6,974 nucleotides of DNA from a bacterium (GTDB lineage: Bacteria; UBP15; UBA6099; JAJRTR01): NCBI GenBank assembly GCA_024278215.1, contig JAJRTR010000057.1:1-6974 (forward strand), read 5' to 3'. Made by a program: the position numbers and the translations under genes. Each line of letters opens with the position of its first letter. The first letter of the stretch is position 1. Positions 1 through 6,974 of this stretch are shown one piece after another. The notes beneath the pieces were generated by a model, which searched no databases, was not told the origin of the DNA, and was given only the letters and a program-made list of their open reading frames with translations.

Positions 1-166
1 AAATTATGTTCGTAGCGAGGTCGAGCGAAATTGTTCAGAGCAAGGCGGAGGTGTAAAATCCTCGCAGGCGTACTTGTAGAGTACGTCGAGGACGATTTCG
101 CGCCGACAACGCAGCTATGGACAATAGCAGCCGACCGCAGTTGAATCATAATTTTGCGAATGGCTC
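1..166 (+). repeat. Dispersed foldback repeat, copy 1 (left end cut by window)
   Basis: This copy matches the complete one at 1459-1637. Base 1 corresponds to base 1471, so about 12 bases of its left terminus lie outside the window. Its centre is TTGTAGAG with the 3-nt middle at 76-78, followed by an 88-nt right arm ending in GGCTC at 162-166. Relative to copy 2 it has a single-base deletion near 38-40 (AGAGCAAGG against GGAAGCAAGG). Its inner stem, CCTCG (60-64) with CGAGG (87-91), is the best paired of the three copies. It ends 7 bases beyond the stop codon of the leftward tctC gene, so a tctC transcript would run straight into it. No convincing reading frame lies within it. Confidence 0.85.
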
Positions 167-173
167 AACAGCG

Positions 174-1184
174 TTACATTTCAATATTTTTCAGGATGCG
201 CGCGAATATTTCGTCCTGATTTGCAGCAAACGAGGAAAATTCCGCCGCCCCGAGCCAGTTGAGGCCCGCGCCGCGTTCGCTGCTTTTCTGCTGGAATTCG
301 GCGTTATTGAAACCTTTCGAGAACATGTCGATGAGTTTCTGCTGAATTTCTTCCGGAGTGCCGATCGGCACACCGAGCCCGCCCCATGCTCCGACGTTTA
401 TATCGTAACCCAGCTCCTTCGCAGTGGGTACATCGGGGAACTCGCCGACCCGTTTGTCGCCGAAGACAGCGAGCAGCCTGAGCTGGCCGGCCTTGACGAA
501 AGTGAATACTTCCGATGGACTCGATACAACAGCGTCCAAATGGCCGCCCAGGAGATCCTGAACAGAGGGTGCCGCGCCGTCATAAGGCACATAGCTGTAG
601 TCCACACCAAGAGAATCGGCCATAACAGCCGCTGCAAGGTGCCATATTGAATATTGTCCCGATGTCCCGATGTTTACCTCGCCGTTGTGGCTTTTCGAGT
701 GATTCACGAAATCCTCGAACGATTTCCACGGCGAGTCCGCCTTGACTGAAAGCGACGCCGGCCCGTAGTTCAGCCTGGCAAGAAGGTCGAAATCCTTGTA
801 AGATACGGTTTCATCAATATCCGTCCTGTGCTTGAGAATTGTGCTCTCAACAGTAACATAAGTCACCGTATAGCCGTCGGGGGCCGCATGTGCGCCGAAG
901 CGCATCCCGGTTGCGCCCGCGTTGCCGGGTCTGTTTTCCACAACGACGTTCGCGCCGGTTTCCTCTTCCGTGTAGCGTGCCAGTGTCCGTGTGATGAAAT
1001 CCGACAGGCCACCCTGCTTCGGCGGACATATCAGGTGGATGTCTTTCTTCGGGAACTCCTTTACCATCTTCGCAAGTTCTTCTTTCGTCATTTCCCCTTG
1101 CTTGCCGCTGTCCACACAACCACCAACGGCAACAGCCGCAACAATCGCAATAATCAGAGCCGGTATCATCAGGTGCGTTTTCAT
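174..1184 (-). CDS. tctC: Tripartite tricarboxylate transporter substrate-binding lipoprotein (TctC/Bug family)
   Basis: Predicted extracytoplasmic solute-binding protein of a tripartite tricarboxylate transporter (TctABC type). It would capture a carboxylate and deliver it to the TctA/TctB membrane complex; the ligand cannot be told from sequence. The protein is 336 aa, close to the usual ~320 plus leader. Residues 1-23 form a lipoprotein signal: MKTH, a hydrophobic stretch, then VGGC with Cys23 as the probable lipidated residue. Family signatures follow in order: FPKKDIHLICPPKQGGLSD (44-62), VVENRPGNAGATG (81-93), APDGYT (101-106), VPYDGAAPSVQDLLGGHLD (199-217), GQLRLLAVFGDKR (233-245), FPDVPTAKELGYD (249-261) and GVPIGTPEEI (271-280). 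The start at 1184 was chosen over the upstream ATG at 1226 because GGAGGAG lies 7 nt before it and the signal peptide begins there; the longer form would put 14 extra residues ahead of the signal. No tctA or tctB is present within the window, so the gene is either orphan or separated from its partners by the repeat at 1-166. Confidence 0.92.
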   Translation of the reverse strand: MKTHLMIPALIIAIVAAVAVGGCVDSGKQGEMTKEELAKMVKEFPKKDIHLICPPKQGGLSDFITRTLARYTEEETGANVVVENRPGNAGATGMRFGAHAAPDGYTVTYVTVESTILKHRTDIDETVSYKDFDLLARLNYGPASLSVKADSPWKSFEDFVNHSKSHNGEVNIGTSGQYSIWHLAAAVMADSLGVDYSYVPYDGAAPSVQDLLGGHLDAVVSSPSEVFTFVKAGQLRLLAVFGDKRVGEFPDVPTAKELGYDINVGAWGGLGVPIGTPEEIQQKLIDMFSKGFNNAEFQQKSSERGAGLNWLGAAEFSSFAANQDEIFARILKNIEM

Positions 1185-1191
1185 ATAAAAT

Positions 1192-1198
1192 CTCCTCC
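1192..1198 (-). promoter_or_regulatory. Strong Shine-Dalgarno for tctC
   Basis: Read on the minus strand this is GGAGGAG, separated by 7 nt (ATTTTAT) from the ATG at 1184. It decides the tctC start in favour of the Met that opens the lipoprotein signal peptide, rather than the in-frame ATG at 1226. Confidence 0.85.
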
Positions 1199-1215
1199 AG
1201 TGATATAGTATCATT

Positions 1216-1323
1216 CTAACCCGCATATTTCACCAATGCGAGCCAAAAATCGGGAGAATGCGCAATAACCATTTTCGCGAGAAATATGATCAGGCCGAGG
1301 TACGGTGCCCCCGCCACACACAT
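1216..1323 (-). CDS. Possible 35-aa membrane sORF or C-terminal remnant of a membrane protein
   Basis: On the minus strand an open frame from ATG at 1323 to TAG at 1216-1218 encodes 35 aa. It begins MCVAGAPYLGLIIFLAKMV and ends HSPDFWLALVKYAG, with a clear hydrophobic segment around YLGLIIFLAKMVIA and a plausible second one. The frame is closed upstream by a TAA at 1342-1344. It ends 31 nt before the tctC start, normal operon spacing, and a promoter-like pair lies just upstream (1359-1386). Codon choice looks coding (CTC, GCG, ATC, CTG) and composition changes sharply at about 1340, where the DNA becomes AT-rich. Against it: no Shine-Dalgarno precedes the ATG, and no family is recognised. It may be a small membrane protein translated ahead of tctC, or the last codons of a deleted membrane-protein gene, possibly a transporter subunit. 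Confidence 0.3.
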   Translation of the reverse strand: MCVAGAPYLGLIIFLAKMVIAHSPDFWLALVKYAG

Positions 1324-1358
1324 CTTGCGCGATTGCAGGTTTTACATACATACTAGTT

Positions 1359-1386
1359 ATTATATATTATACTCTAGTGATGTTGA
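1359..1386 (-). promoter_or_regulatory. Putative leftward promoter for tctC
   Basis: On the minus strand, TCAACA (1386-1381; 4 of 6 consensus) is followed after 16 nt by TATAAT (1364-1359; 6 of 6). A second TATAAT lies at 1371-1366 without a good -35 partner. Transcription would start near 1352, giving a leader of about 170 nt that contains the possible sORF. The -35 element shares bases with the rightward promoter, so the two would compete. The surrounding DNA is AT-rich, which raises the chance of accidental -10 matches. Confidence 0.35.
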
Positions 1387-1412
1387 CATACTACCAAGCA
1401 AAAATATATAAT
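1383..1412 (+). promoter_or_regulatory. Strong sigma70-type promoter for the merR-like/gyrB/gyrA unit
   Basis: A perfect -35 TTGACA (1383-1388) and perfect -10 TATAAT (1407-1412) are separated by 18 nt. Predicted transcription start is near 1419. No other pair in the window matches the consensus as well. The resulting leader would be about 310 nt to the MerR-like start at 1728, and it would include the whole 179-bp foldback repeat. Confidence 0.7.
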
Positions 1413-1458
1413 CTTGTGTGTGGACAAACAGTGAAAAAACGAAATATGAAAAACAAAC

Positions 1459-1637
1459 GAGCCAGTTGCAAAATCATGTTCGAAGCGAGGTCGAGCGAAA
1501 TTGGTCGGAAGCAAGGCGGAGGTGCAAAATCCCCGCAGGCGTACTTGTAAAGTACGTCGAGGATGATTTTGTGCCGACAACGCAGCTGTTGCCAATTGCA
1601 GCCGACCGTAGCCGAATCAGAATTTTGCAATTGGCTC
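1459..1637 (+). repeat. Dispersed foldback repeat, copy 2 (complete, 179 bp)
   Basis: This is the complete copy. The ends are near-perfect inverted repeats: GAGCCAGTTGCAAAAT at 1459-1474 against ATTTTGCAATTGGCTC at 1622-1637 (15 of 16 positions pair). Aligning the 88-nt left arm with the reverse complement of the 88-nt right arm without gaps gives 51 of 88 identical by my count, around a 3-nt centre (GTA, 1547-1549). The innermost stem is CGTACTT/AAGTACG. Other paired blocks include GGTCG (1489-1493), AATTGG (1499-1504) and CAAAATC (1526-1532) with their partners in the right arm. No transposase is encoded, as expected for a non-autonomous MITE-like element. AAAC occurs on both sides (1455-1458 and 1638-1641), a possible 4-bp target duplication, but this is uncertain. 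It sits between the strong promoter at 1383-1412 and the MerR-like gene. Confidence 0.88.
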
Positions 1638-1643
1638 AAACAG

Positions 1644-1675
1644 ATTACATACACTTAAGTATACTTGTTTATATG
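1644..1675 (+). promoter_or_regulatory. Possible second promoter with palindromic operator before the MerR-like gene
   Basis: A weak -35 candidate, ATTACA (1644-1649), and a weak -10 candidate, TATATG (1670-1675), are 20 nt apart, each 4 of 6 to consensus. The perfect 10-bp palindrome AAGTATACTT (1657-1666) lies near the middle of the spacer. Over-long spacers with a dyad between -35 and -10 are the known layout of MerR-controlled promoters, and a MerR-like gene starts 53 nt further on. Both boxes are poor and the region is AT-rich, so this is suggestive only. Confidence 0.25.
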
Positions 1676-1727
1676 CCAACAAATTACCCATAAATACAAA
1701 GAAAGGAAAGCGGGTATATCAATTTTC

Positions 1728-1937
1728 ATGGAAGGTTTCACGGATAAATCGTTCACAACGCAGCAGGCCGCCAACATGTTGAGAGTCCACAAGAATACGC
1801 TTCTGAACTGGATACGCCTTGGCAAGATCAGTGATGTCGAGCGAAACAAGAACAACTACAGAATATGGACGTTAAAGGATATTCAGGCGGCGAAAAAAAT
1901 CAGAAGAAAAGAAAAACAGCTCGAGCTGGAACTGTAG
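1728..1937 (+). CDS. Small MerR-type helix-turn-helix DNA-binding protein
   Basis: Encodes 69 aa, essentially a lone winged helix-turn-helix domain of the MerR/excisionase (HTH_17-like) type. FTTQQAANMLRVHKNTLLNW (9-28) gives the first helix, the turn and the recognition helix. IRLGKISDVERNKNNYRIWT (29-48) gives the wing, and LKDIQ (49-53) the following helix. The C-terminus is a short charged helix (KKIRRKEKQLELEL) with no effector-binding domain or metal-binding cysteines. True MerR sensors are usually 110 aa or more. Start: the ATG at 1728 is the only ATG in frame ahead of the domain. Its Shine-Dalgarno is poor (GAAAGGAAAG ends 17 nt away), so translation may be weak or the start may differ; an upstream TTG at 1665 has no better site. 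It lies 55 nt before gyrB on the same strand and is probably cotranscribed. Its target is unknown; its own promoter is an obvious candidate. Confidence 0.75.
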   Translation: MEGFTDKSFTTQQAANMLRVHKNTLLNWIRLGKISDVERNKNNYRIWTLKDIQAAKKIRRKEKQLELEL

Positions 1938-1965
1938 TAGCGAAACAGCAGCCGGGGTCGAATGA

Positions 1966-3981
<2,016 letters not shown>

Positions 3982-4087
3982 GGAAGTAATATCACAGGCT
4001 TGAAACGGGTTGGAATCCAGATTTATCCGGAATAATGTAAAAAGTCGCAAAAACCGCCGATTGTAACACGAACTGGAGATACGAAAA

Positions 4088-6775
4088 ATGAGTAATACGG
4101 AAAACACAGGCACGACACAGACTTTTGATGTTCGAATAGAAAAACAGATGAAGGAGTCATACATAGATTACGCGATGAGCGTGATCGTAGGGCGCGCGCT
4201 TCCCGATGTTCGGGACGGGTTAAAACCGGTTCACAGGCGGATTCTCTATACTATGGGCGACCTGGGACTCACTCCGGAGAAGGCACACAGGAAATGTGCC
4301 AAGATCGTCGGAGATGTCATGGGGCGTTTCCATCCCCACGGCGACACGGCCATATACGATACGCTGGTGCGTCTCGCGCAGGATTTCAACATGCGCTATC
4401 CACTTGTCGACGGACACGGCAACTTCGGTTCCATCGACGGCGACAACGCGGCGGCCATGCGGTATACGGAAGCGCGAATGGCCAAGCCCGCCATAGACCT
4501 TCTGGCCGACATAAAAATGGACACTGTCGATTTCGCGGATAATTATGATTCCACTGAAAAAGAACCGACGGTGCTGCCGAATAAACTGCCGAACCTGCTG
4601 CTCAACGGCTCTTCGGGCATTGCCGTGGGGATGGCCACCAGCATTCCACCTCACAATATGAACGAAGTAATCGACGCGACAGTGAAGTTTATCGACAATC
4701 CGGAGACGACGGAAGTTGCCGATCTGATGGCGGACATCAAGGGTCCGGATTTCCCGACCGGCGGCGAGATTCTCGGAAAGCAGGGCCTGCGAGACGCCTA
4801 TGAAACCGGCAGAGGGAAAGTTACGGTGCGGGGCAGGGTCGTGGTCGAAACACAGAAAAACGGTCGCGAGCGGCTCATTGTGACCGAAATGCCCTATATG
4901 GTCAACAAGTCCAATATGATCGAAAGCATGGCGGACCTTGTGCGCAACAAGAAGATCGAGGGCATCACCGACATCCGCGATGAATCGTCACGAGAGGGCA
5001 TCCGGGTGGTCATCGAACTGAAAAGAGACGCAAACCCATACGTTGTCCAGAACCTGCTCTACAAACACACTCAATTACAGAATACTTTCAGCATAATCAT
5101 GCTTGCGCTCGACAATAACAAACCCGTTGTTCACACGTTAAAAGAAATGTTGTGGAAATTCATCGAACACCGCCGCGTGGTGGTGCGTCGACGCACGGAA
5201 TTCGAACTGAAAAAGGCGAAAGCACGCGCCCACATACTCGAAGGACTCCACATAGCTCTGGAAAATATCGACGAAGTTATCGCAATCATAAAGAAAAGCA
5301 ACGACGGCCCCACTGCACGTGCGGCACTCATAGCACGCTTTGAACTATCCGAAATCCAGGCGCAGGCCATACTTGACATGAGACTACAGAAACTTACCGG
5401 ACTGGAACAGCAGTCGCTGCTAGACGAACTTGAAAAACTGCTCGAGCAGATCGCCGAGTTCGAAGACATACTGGCGAATCCGCACCGCATCGACACGATA
5501 ATAAAGGAAGAACTCGTCGAGATGAAAGCGAAATACGGCGACGAGCGACGCACGGAGATCGCCGCGGGCTCGGCCGACTTCGACATCGAAGACCTCATCC
5601 AGCGCGAAGAAGTCGTCATCACCGTCACGCGCGCGGGCTACATCAAACGCCTGCCGGTAGACACCTACCGCAGCCAGGGGCGCGGCGGACGCGGCATCAT
5701 CGGCTCGACACAGAAAGCCGACGACATCATACGGCACCTCTTTGTCACTTCCAGCCACGATTACATACTCTTCTTCTCGAATCGCGGCCAGGTATACCGC
5801 ATGAAGGGCTACCAGATACCGCAGGCGAGCCGCACCGCCAAGGGCATCCCCATCGTCAACCTGCTACAGCTCAACGAGGGCGAATGGATCACCGCGACAA
5901 TCCCCATCACTGAATTTGCCGAAGACCATTACCTGCTTATGGTTACGAAATTCGGCATAGTGAAAAAAACAGTGCTCAGAGCGTTCGACACATCGCGCAA
6001 AGGCGGCATCCGCGCTCTGACACTCAGACAGGACGATCAGCTTCGCTATGTGCTCATGACAGATGGTGCGCAGGACATCATCCTCGCCACAAAAACAGGA
6101 CTTAGCATCAGGTTCCACGAATCCGATGTGCGCTTCATGGGACGCGCCGCCGCCGGTGTGCGCGGCATAAGGCTCGGCCCGGACAACGAAGTCGTCGGCG
6201 CGGGCATTGTCAACGACGACGCCTCGCTGCTTGTCGTCTGCGAAAAAGGATACGGCAAACGCACTTTGCTCAGCCAGTACCGCACGCAGAAACGCGGCGG
6301 CAAAGGCATCCTCACGATCAAAGCCTCGGAGCGCAACGGCAACGTCATCGGCATCGCCGTCGCGGACATCGACGAAGAACTCATGATGATCTCGGCAAAA
6401 GGCATCGTCATCAGGCAGAAGGTAGCGGACATCTCGGAAACGGTAGGCCGCAGTACAATGGGCGTACGACTGATGCGGCTCGGCAAAGGTGACAGCGTCG
6501 TCACATTCGAAGTATTCAAAAAAGAAGAGGTGGAGGAGAACGGCTACGGAGAAAACGGAGAAAATTCCGAAAACAATAATAATGATAATAACAATGAAGG
6601 TGAAAACGGCAACGCGGAAAACTCTGTCGAAAAAAACGAAGGCAACGAAGAAGCCGACACCTCTGGAGAAAGCTCCGAAGAAAACGCCGCAAACACAACA
6701 ACTGAAGCAGAAAACACGGCAGGAGCGGAAACTACCGTAGAACCCGACGCCGCGCCCGATACGGAAACCACATAG
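4088..6775 (+). CDS. gyrA: DNA gyrase subunit A (DNA cleavage and wrapping subunit)
   Basis: Breaks and rejoins the DNA gate segment and wraps DNA to give gyrase its supercoiling direction. It is 895 aa and complete. The N-terminal breakage-reunion domain (about 20-500) contains the catalytic Y126 in [10 protein letters not shown], preceded by R125. The quinolone-determining region [11 protein letters not shown] (81-91) has T87 where E. coli has Ser83, a common natural variant, and keeps D91 (E. coli Asp87). A coiled-coil C-gate region lies at about 360-490. The C-terminal pinwheel (about 505-810) has two box-like motifs: QGRGGRG (530-536, first blade) and QKRGGKG (734-740, late blade). Their presence argues for GyrA rather than ParC. 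Residues 811-895 form an acidic, Asn-rich tail. The start is supported by GGAG at 4075-4078, 9 nt upstream. It is the last gene in view of the + strand unit; a foldback repeat begins 39 nt after the stop. Confidence 0.98.
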   Translation: MSNTENTGTTQTFDVRIEKQMKESYIDYAMSVIVGRALPDVRDGLKPVHRRILYTMGDLGLTPEKAHRKCAKIVGDVMGRFHPHGDTAIYDTLVRLAQDFNMRYPLVDGHGNFGSIDGDNAAAMRYTEARMAKPAIDLLADIKMDTVDFADNYDSTEKEPTVLPNKLPNLLLNGSSGIAVGMATSIPPHNMNEVIDATVKFIDNPETTEVADLMADIKGPDFPTGGEILGKQGLRDAYETGRGKVTVRGRVVVETQKNGRERLIVTEMPYMVNKSNMIESMADLVRNKKIEGITDIRDESSREGIRVVIELKRDANPYVVQNLLYKHTQLQNTFSIIMLALDNNKPVVHTLKEMLWKFIEHRRVVVRRRTEFELKKAKARAHILEGLHIALENIDEVIAIIKKSNDGPTARAALIARFELSEIQAQAILDMRLQKLTGLEQQSLLDELEKLLEQIAEFEDILANPHRIDTIIKEELVEMKAKYGDERRTEIAAGSADFDIEDLIQREEVVITVTRAGYIKRLPVDTYRSQGRGGRGIIGSTQKADDIIRHLFVTSSHDYILFFSNRGQVYRMKGYQIPQASRTAKGIPIVNLLQLNEGEWITATIPITEFAEDHYLLMVTKFGIVKKTVLRAFDTSRKGGIRALTLRQDDQLRYVLMTDGAQDIILATKTGLSIRFHESDVRFMGRAAAGVRGIRLGPDNEVVGAGIVNDDASLLVVCEKGYGKRTLLSQYRTQKRGGKGILTIKASERNGNVIGIAVADIDEELMMISAKGIVIRQKVADISETVGRSTMGVRLMRLGKGDSVVTFEVFKKEEVEENGYGENGENSENNNNDNNNEGENGNAENSVEKNEGNEEADTSGESSEENAANTTTEAENTAGAETTVEPDAAPDTETT
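6518..6772 (+). other. Low-complexity Asn/Glu-rich tail of GyrA
   Basis: The last 85 codons of gyrA encode a disordered-looking tail. By my count it has 22 Glu, 4 Asp and 18 Asn, only 3 Lys and no Arg, so net charge is near -23. The first half is Asn/Glu/Gly-rich (for example [16 protein letters not shown]); the second half is Glu/Thr/Ala-rich. The DNA is locally rich in AAT/GAA/AAC triplets (around 6570-6600), unlike the GC-rich codons of the preceding blades. Acidic tails occur in other GyrA proteins, and in E. coli the tail modulates DNA wrapping; this one is longer and unusually Asn-rich. Confidence 0.85.
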
Positions 6776-6786
6776 CAGCCCCCTTG

Positions 6787-6814
6787 CGGTGCCTTAAGCG
6801 ATGTTGAAGCACTG
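6787..6814 (+). terminator. Weak hairpin after gyrA, possible terminator
   Basis: CGGTGCCTT (6787-6795) can pair with AAGCACTG (6807-6814) with one bulged C and one G-T pair, leaving an 11-nt loop. No T-run follows, so it is not a standard intrinsic terminator. The much larger hairpin of the adjacent repeat (from 6815) could serve as the transcript end instead. Confidence 0.2.
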
Positions 6815-6974
6815 GAGCCAATTGCATAATTAAGTTCGAAGCGAGGTCGAACGAAATTATTCAGAAGCAAGGCGGAGGTGCAAAATCACCGCAGGCGTAC
6901 TTGCAGAGTACGTTGAGGAAGATTTTGTGCCGACAACGCAGCTGTTGACAATTGCAGCCGACTGTAGCCGAATC
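6815..6974 (+). repeat. Dispersed foldback repeat, copy 3 (right end cut by window)
   Basis: It begins with the same terminal motif, GAGCCAATTGC, and runs to the window end, which corresponds to base 1618 of copy 2; about 19 bases are missing. Over the shared 160 bases it aligns with copy 2 without gaps, with about 15 differences by my count (about 91% identity). The 3-nt centre falls at 6903-6905, exactly 88 bases from the left end, as in copy 2. It has the same orientation as the other copies and lies 39 nt after the gyrA stop. Confidence 0.88.

Larger units (their letters stand above)
1185..1727. other. Divergent intergenic region between tctC and the MerR-like gene
   Basis: This 543-bp region has no long gene. 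From the left it holds the tctC Shine-Dalgarno, a GC-richer stretch with a possible 35-codon membrane sORF or gene remnant on the minus strand (1216-1323), and a sharply AT-rich block from about 1340. The AT-rich block carries overlapping divergent promoter-like signals (1359-1412), a complete 179-bp foldback repeat (1459-1637), and a second AT-rich segment with the palindrome AAGTATACTT (1657-1666). I searched the sense of both leaders by eye for a recognisable riboswitch or T-box and saw none. Confidence 0.7.

Noticed and set aside
1-166. Repeat copies as a CRISPR array
   Set aside because: The units are about 179 bp, palindromic over their full length and kilobases apart with genes between them; there are no regular short spacers.
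117-650. 177-codon open frame on the + strand
   Set aside because: It starts within the repeat and runs antisense through tctC. The minus-strand frame has the full TctC signatures, a signal peptide and a ribosome site; this one shows no recognisable domain and lacks a good ribosome site.
1185-1350. Riboswitch in the tctC leader
   Set aside because: By eye no known aptamer core or terminator/antiterminator pair appears; part of the stretch looks like coding sequence instead.
1455-1641. AAAC target-site duplication flanking repeat copy 2
   Set aside because: Only four bases in an A-rich setting, and the other two copies cannot be tested because one end of each is outside the window; kept as a possibility but not called.
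1305-1693. Overlapping + and - open frames of 70-90 codons in the divergent region
   Set aside because: They cross the promoter and the foldback repeat, whose frames differ between copies, and have no ribosome sites or recognisable domains.
4010-4036. Possible internal promoter between gyrB and gyrA (TTGGAA, 15 nt, AATAAT)
   Set aside because: The spacing is too short and the -35 is only 4 of 6; gyrA is more simply read from the upstream promoter.
4328-4360. Quinolone-resistance mutation (Thr at the E. coli Ser83 position of GyrA)
   Set aside because: Thr at this place is natural in many bacteria and the neighbouring Asp is intact, so it is not evidence of selected resistance.
5131-5628. 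165-codon Ser-rich open frame on the - strand inside gyrA
   Set aside because: Its composition (runs of Ser) is what the complement of GAA/CTC-rich gyrA codons gives. gyrA is unambiguous here.

Overview
The window is bacterial chromosomal DNA. It carries a complete DNA gyrase pair (gyrB then gyrA, + strand), a small MerR-type helix-turn-helix gene just upstream of gyrB, and a complete tctC-like lipoprotein gene on the opposite strand. The organism cannot be named from these genes. The tctC product has a lipobox signal peptide. GyrB is 662 aa and lacks the long insert that brings gammaproteobacterial GyrB to about 800 aa. GyrA ends in an unusual Asn/Glu-rich tail. None of the usual oriC neighbours (dnaA, dnaN, recF) is present. 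A diderm outside the Proteobacteria, for example in the PVC or Hydrogenedentes-like range, would fit, but that is a guess.

Layout: 1-166 is the right part of a dispersed repeat. 174-1184 (-) is tctC. 1185-1727 is a mostly AT-rich divergent intergenic region. It holds a possible 35-codon membrane sORF or gene remnant (1216-1323, -), a perfect-hexamer sigma70-type promoter pointing right (1383-1412), a weaker leftward promoter overlapping it, a second complete repeat copy (1459-1637), and a small palindrome inside a weak long-spacer promoter (1644-1675). 1728-1937 is the MerR-like gene, 1993-3981 is gyrB, 4088-6775 is gyrA, and 6815-6974 is the left part of a third repeat copy.

The most interesting item is the repeat. 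The complete copy is 179 bp and reads as one full-length imperfect palindrome: two 88-nt arms around a 3-nt centre, ending in 16-bp near-perfect terminal inverted repeats (GAGCC...GGCTC). All three copies share the same orientation and the same geometry where visible, and about 91% identity (copies 2 and 3). At one arm position a G-C pair in one copy is replaced by T-A in the other two. It looks like a non-autonomous foldback/MITE-type element or a family of structured RNA hairpins. One copy lies inside the predicted 5' leader of the gyrase transcript, and the other two lie directly after the stop codons of tctC and gyrA. The window begins and ends inside copies, so it may be a whole contig broken at a high-copy repeat.

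The three + strand genes probably form one unit, merR-like/gyrB/gyrA, with gaps of 55 and 106 nt. GyrB and GyrA make the A2B2 enzyme that introduces negative supercoils. The MerR-like protein is a candidate local regulator. tctC is transcribed away from them and would supply the solute-binding part of a tripartite tricarboxylate transporter whose membrane subunits are not in view.
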